Of a stretch of DNA of 64,000 nucleotides, positions 62,054 to 64,000 are shown piece after piece (position 1 is the first letter of the stretch; every line of letters starts with the position of its first letter). Under the pieces are notes generated by a model that saw only the letters and a program-made list of their open reading frames with translations, had not been told where the DNA came from and searched no databases. The stretch is from Leifsonia shinshuensis (GTDB taxonomy: Bacteria > Actinomycetota > Actinomycetes > Actinomycetales > Microbacteriaceae), in NCBI RefSeq assembly GCF_022606355.1, contig NZ_JAHHZQ010000006.1, positions 124,001 through 188,000 on the forward strand, given 5' to 3'. Both the position numbers and the translations under genes were made by a program.

Positions 62054-63384
62054 GCGCGCAGCGGCACCCGATCGTCCTGGGAGCCGGGCTGTTCTATCCC
62101 GGTGGGGAGCACATCACCGGGTGGCGATCGCCGGCCGCGGAACCCGATCGCTATCTCGACCTCGACTATTACGCCGAGTTCGCTCGGACGGCCGAGGACG
62201 GCCGGTTCGCCACTGTGTTCATCGCCGATGAGCTCTACGTGTGGGATCGGTACGACTCGGGGATCGACCACGGTGTCAACATCCGGCCAGAGCCCCTCAC
62301 GCTGCTCTCCGCCCTCTCGCAGCTGACGACGAAGATCGGCTTGGCTGCGACGGTCTCCACGACGTACAACGAGCCGTACCACGTCGCACGCAAGCTCGCA
62401 TCGCTCGACTACCTCAGCGAAGGCCGGGCGGCCTGGAACCTCGTCACGAGCGCGAGCGACGAGGAGGCACGCAACTTCGGCAAGGACGCCAACCTCGATC
62501 ACGCCGTGCGCTACCGACGCGGCGAGGAGTTCGTGGACGTGGTCCAGGGGCTCTGGGACAGCTGGGACGACGACGCGCTGCGCTATGACAAGGCGTCGGG
62601 GTTCTTCGCCGACCGCGGGAAGGTGCACGTCCTGGATCATCAGGGCGAGTTCCTCTCCGTCCGCGGCCCGTTGAACATCGCGCGGCCGCCGCAGGGTCAT
62701 CCGCCGCTGTTCCAGGCGGGCGCGTCGGAGGCCGGCCGCGCGCTGGCCGGACGAACCGCCGATGCGGTCTTCACGCTCGGCTCCGACGACCTCGCCGCGG
62801 GGCAGCGGCTCTACCGTGACTACAAGCTCCGGGCCCGCCGCAGCGGCAGGGACCCGGAGGCGGTGAAGGTCCTCCCTGCACTGCAGCCCGTGATCGGCCG
62901 AACCCTTGCGGAGGCGGAGGAGAAGCTGCGGTCCATCGAAGAGCTCACGCCGGAGCAGGTCGCCCTCGATCTGCTGTCGCACTGGCTCGGTGAGGACCTC
63001 GGAGCGCGCGAGCTCGACGAGAAGTTCGAGTTCGACCCCGACGTCGCCGGGTTCAACCAGTCGAAGTCGCTCTACGCCTCGATCATCGCCCTCCTGGGCG
63101 AGCGCGACTACACCCTCCGGGAGCTGTACCGCACGGTGCTGCGCCGCCGTTTCGTGCTCGGGACGCCGGACTCGTTGGCCGATCGACTGGCCACGACCTA
63201 CGAGGAGCACGCCGCTGACGGGTTCATCCTGATGTTCCCCACCCTCCCTGACACCCTCACCGACTTCGTCACCGAGGTCGTGCCGCGGCTCACCGACCGG
63301 GGCGTCTACCCCGCCGAGTACGCGGGCGACACCCTCCGCGAGCACCTCGGGCTCGCCCGACCGGGAAGCAGGTACGCCGCATGA
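62050..63384 (+). CDS. NtaA/SnaA/DszA-family flavin-dependent monooxygenase
   Basis: The 444-residue protein has the family-specific long form: GAGLFYPGGEHITGWRSP, FATVFIADELYVWD, RPEPLTLLSALSQLTTKIGLAATVSTTYNEPYHVARKLASLDYLSEGRAAWNLVTS, and GHPPLFQAGASEAGRALAGRTADAVFT. Members oxidise nitrilotriacetate, EDTA, dibenzothiophene sulfone or related compounds with FMNH2. It overlaps neighbours by 4 nt on both sides, so the three oxygenases are made together. Confidence 0.92.
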   Translation: MSAQRHPIVLGAGLFYPGGEHITGWRSPAAEPDRYLDLDYYAEFARTAEDGRFATVFIADELYVWDRYDSGIDHGVNIRPEPLTLLSALSQLTTKIGLAATVSTTYNEPYHVARKLASLDYLSEGRAAWNLVTSASDEEARNFGKDANLDHAVRYRRGEEFVDVVQGLWDSWDDDALRYDKASGFFADRGKVHVLDHQGEFLSVRGPLNIARPPQGHPPLFQAGASEAGRALAGRTADAVFTLGSDDLAAGQRLYRDYKLRARRSGRDPEAVKVLPALQPVIGRTLAEAEEKLRSIEELTPEQVALDLLSHWLGEDLGARELDEKFEFDPDVAGFNQSKSLYASIIALLGERDYTLRELYRTVLRRRFVLGTPDSLADRLATTYEEHAADGFILMFPTLPDTLTDFVTEVVPRLTDRGVYPAEYAGDTLREHLGLARPGSRYAA

Positions 63385-64000
63385 CCCGCCGCATCCACCT
63401 CGGCGCGTTCGCCTTCCACCCCGGCGGCGCCCACGTCACGGGATGGCGCCACGAGACCGCGCATCCCGATCGGCACCTGACGATAGGGCACTACCGGCAC
63501 TTCGCCGAGACGGCGGAGCGCGGGGTGTTCGACACGATCTTCCTCGCGGACGGGCTCTACTTCTGGGATCGTCACCCGTCGGGCGTCGACCACTACGGCC
63601 AGCTGCGGCTCGAGCCGCTGACCCTGCTGTCGGCGCTCGCCGTGCACACGTCGCACATCGGCCTCGCTGCCACGATCTCCACGACCTACAACGAGCCGTA
63701 CCACGTGGCACGTTCGCTGGCGTCGCTCGACCATCTCAGCCGCGGACGTGCGGCGTGGAACCTGGTCACGTCGCGCTACGACGAGGAGGCCAGGAACTTC
63801 GGCGGCGATCACCACCTCGACCACTCGCGCCGCTACGAGCGCGGCGAGGAGTTCGTGCGCACGGTCGAGGAACTTTGGGACAGCTGGGACGACGACGCGT
63901 TCCCCGCCGACCGGCAGAGCGGCATCTTCGCCGACCGCAGCCGGCTGCACACCGCGGACCATCGCGGAGAGTTCTTCCGGGTCAGGGGGCCGCTCAACAT
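63381..64000 (+). CDS. NtaA/SnaA/DszA-family monooxygenase, cut by the window end
   Basis: About 206 residues of a third luciferase-like enzyme are present, closely related to the previous protein: GAFAFHPGGAHVTGWRHE, FDTIFLADGLYFWDRHPSG, GLAATISTTYNEPYHVARSL and RGRAAWNLVTSRYDEEARNFGG. The reading frame is open to the last base, so the C-terminal half lies outside the window. The ATG overlaps the upstream stop. Confidence 0.9.
   Translation, partial: MTRRIHLGAFAFHPGGAHVTGWRHETAHPDRHLTIGHYRHFAETAERGVFDTIFLADGLYFWDRHPSGVDHYGQLRLEPLTLLSALAVHTSHIGLAATISTTYNEPYHVARSLASLDHLSRGRAAWNLVTSRYDEEARNFGGDHHLDHSRRYERGEEFVRTVEELWDSWDDDAFPADRQSGIFADRSRLHTADHRGEFFRVRGPLN

Overview
The window is high-GC DNA packed with short-spaced, often ATGA-overlapping operons. 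It carries actinobacterial signatures: GC-rich codon use, GTG starts, a Ser/Thr kinase with a C-terminal membrane anchor, an LAxTG sorting motif, LytR-CpsA-Psr and DUF11 proteins, and abundant LacI, GntR, TetR and PadR regulators. A Microbacteriaceae member (Leifsonia-like) is my best inference, but nothing here proves the genus. There is no rRNA, CRISPR array, integrase or transposase. Most of the window looks like accessory nutrient-acquisition chromosome.

Region 1 (1-9.6 kb): a secreted protein, an AraC regulator, a small ribbon-helix-helix protein diverging from a translationally coupled pair of paralogous GntR regulators (with a stem-loop and a palindrome in between), a probable yybP-ykoY manganese riboswitch ahead of a CaCA-family cation exchanger, a lipoprotein overlapping a Ser/Thr kinase, and a DUF2127 protein and an ABC-F ATPase on the minus strand.

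Region 2 (9.7-24.1 kb) is the most interesting part. Two divergent operons face away from an intergenic region in which each strand has a TTGACG-type promoter followed, exactly 7 nt after the -10, by the same 20-bp CG-centred palindrome. The left operon encodes a self-contained MOSC/flavin/2Fe-2S reductase and a kinase-degenerate M23-class III PLP enzyme fusion. The right operon encodes a peptide-type ABC importer, two tandem P1 (DmpA/BapA-like) aminopeptidases, a C45 acyltransferase-like Ntn hydrolase and a LacI regulator. I infer one regulon that imports a modified amide or peptide, hydrolyses it, and processes a released amino alcohol or N-oxygenated amine.

Region 3 (24.1-28.3 kb): a secreted glucoamylase/GH144-like protein, then a lower-GC decayed patch with a TetR remnant, a SUKH (SMI1/KNR4) protein, two small unknown ORFs and the tail of an ABC ATPase. 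Region 4 (28.3-40.2 kb): an LCP protein, a small membrane protein, a LuxR-type regulator, a 2,413-residue surface protein with ten tandem DUF11-like repeats and an LAHTG sorting signal, and a small companion membrane protein.

Region 5 (40.2-50.2 kb): a LacI-regulated sugar importer with L-rhamnose mutarotase, an unknown barrel-like protein and a 1,189-residue secreted glycosidase-like protein, pointing to rhamnoside use. Region 6 (50.2-54.9 kb): a PadR-membrane protein module, a methyltransferase, an SDR/TetR pair with a clear operator, a tRNA-like sequence and an SRPBCC protein. Region 7 (54.9-64 kb): a peptide-type ABC importer and DUF427 protein diverging from three overlapping luciferase-like monooxygenase genes, the last cut by the window edge. 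This resembles an organosulfur or aminocarboxylate scavenging cluster.
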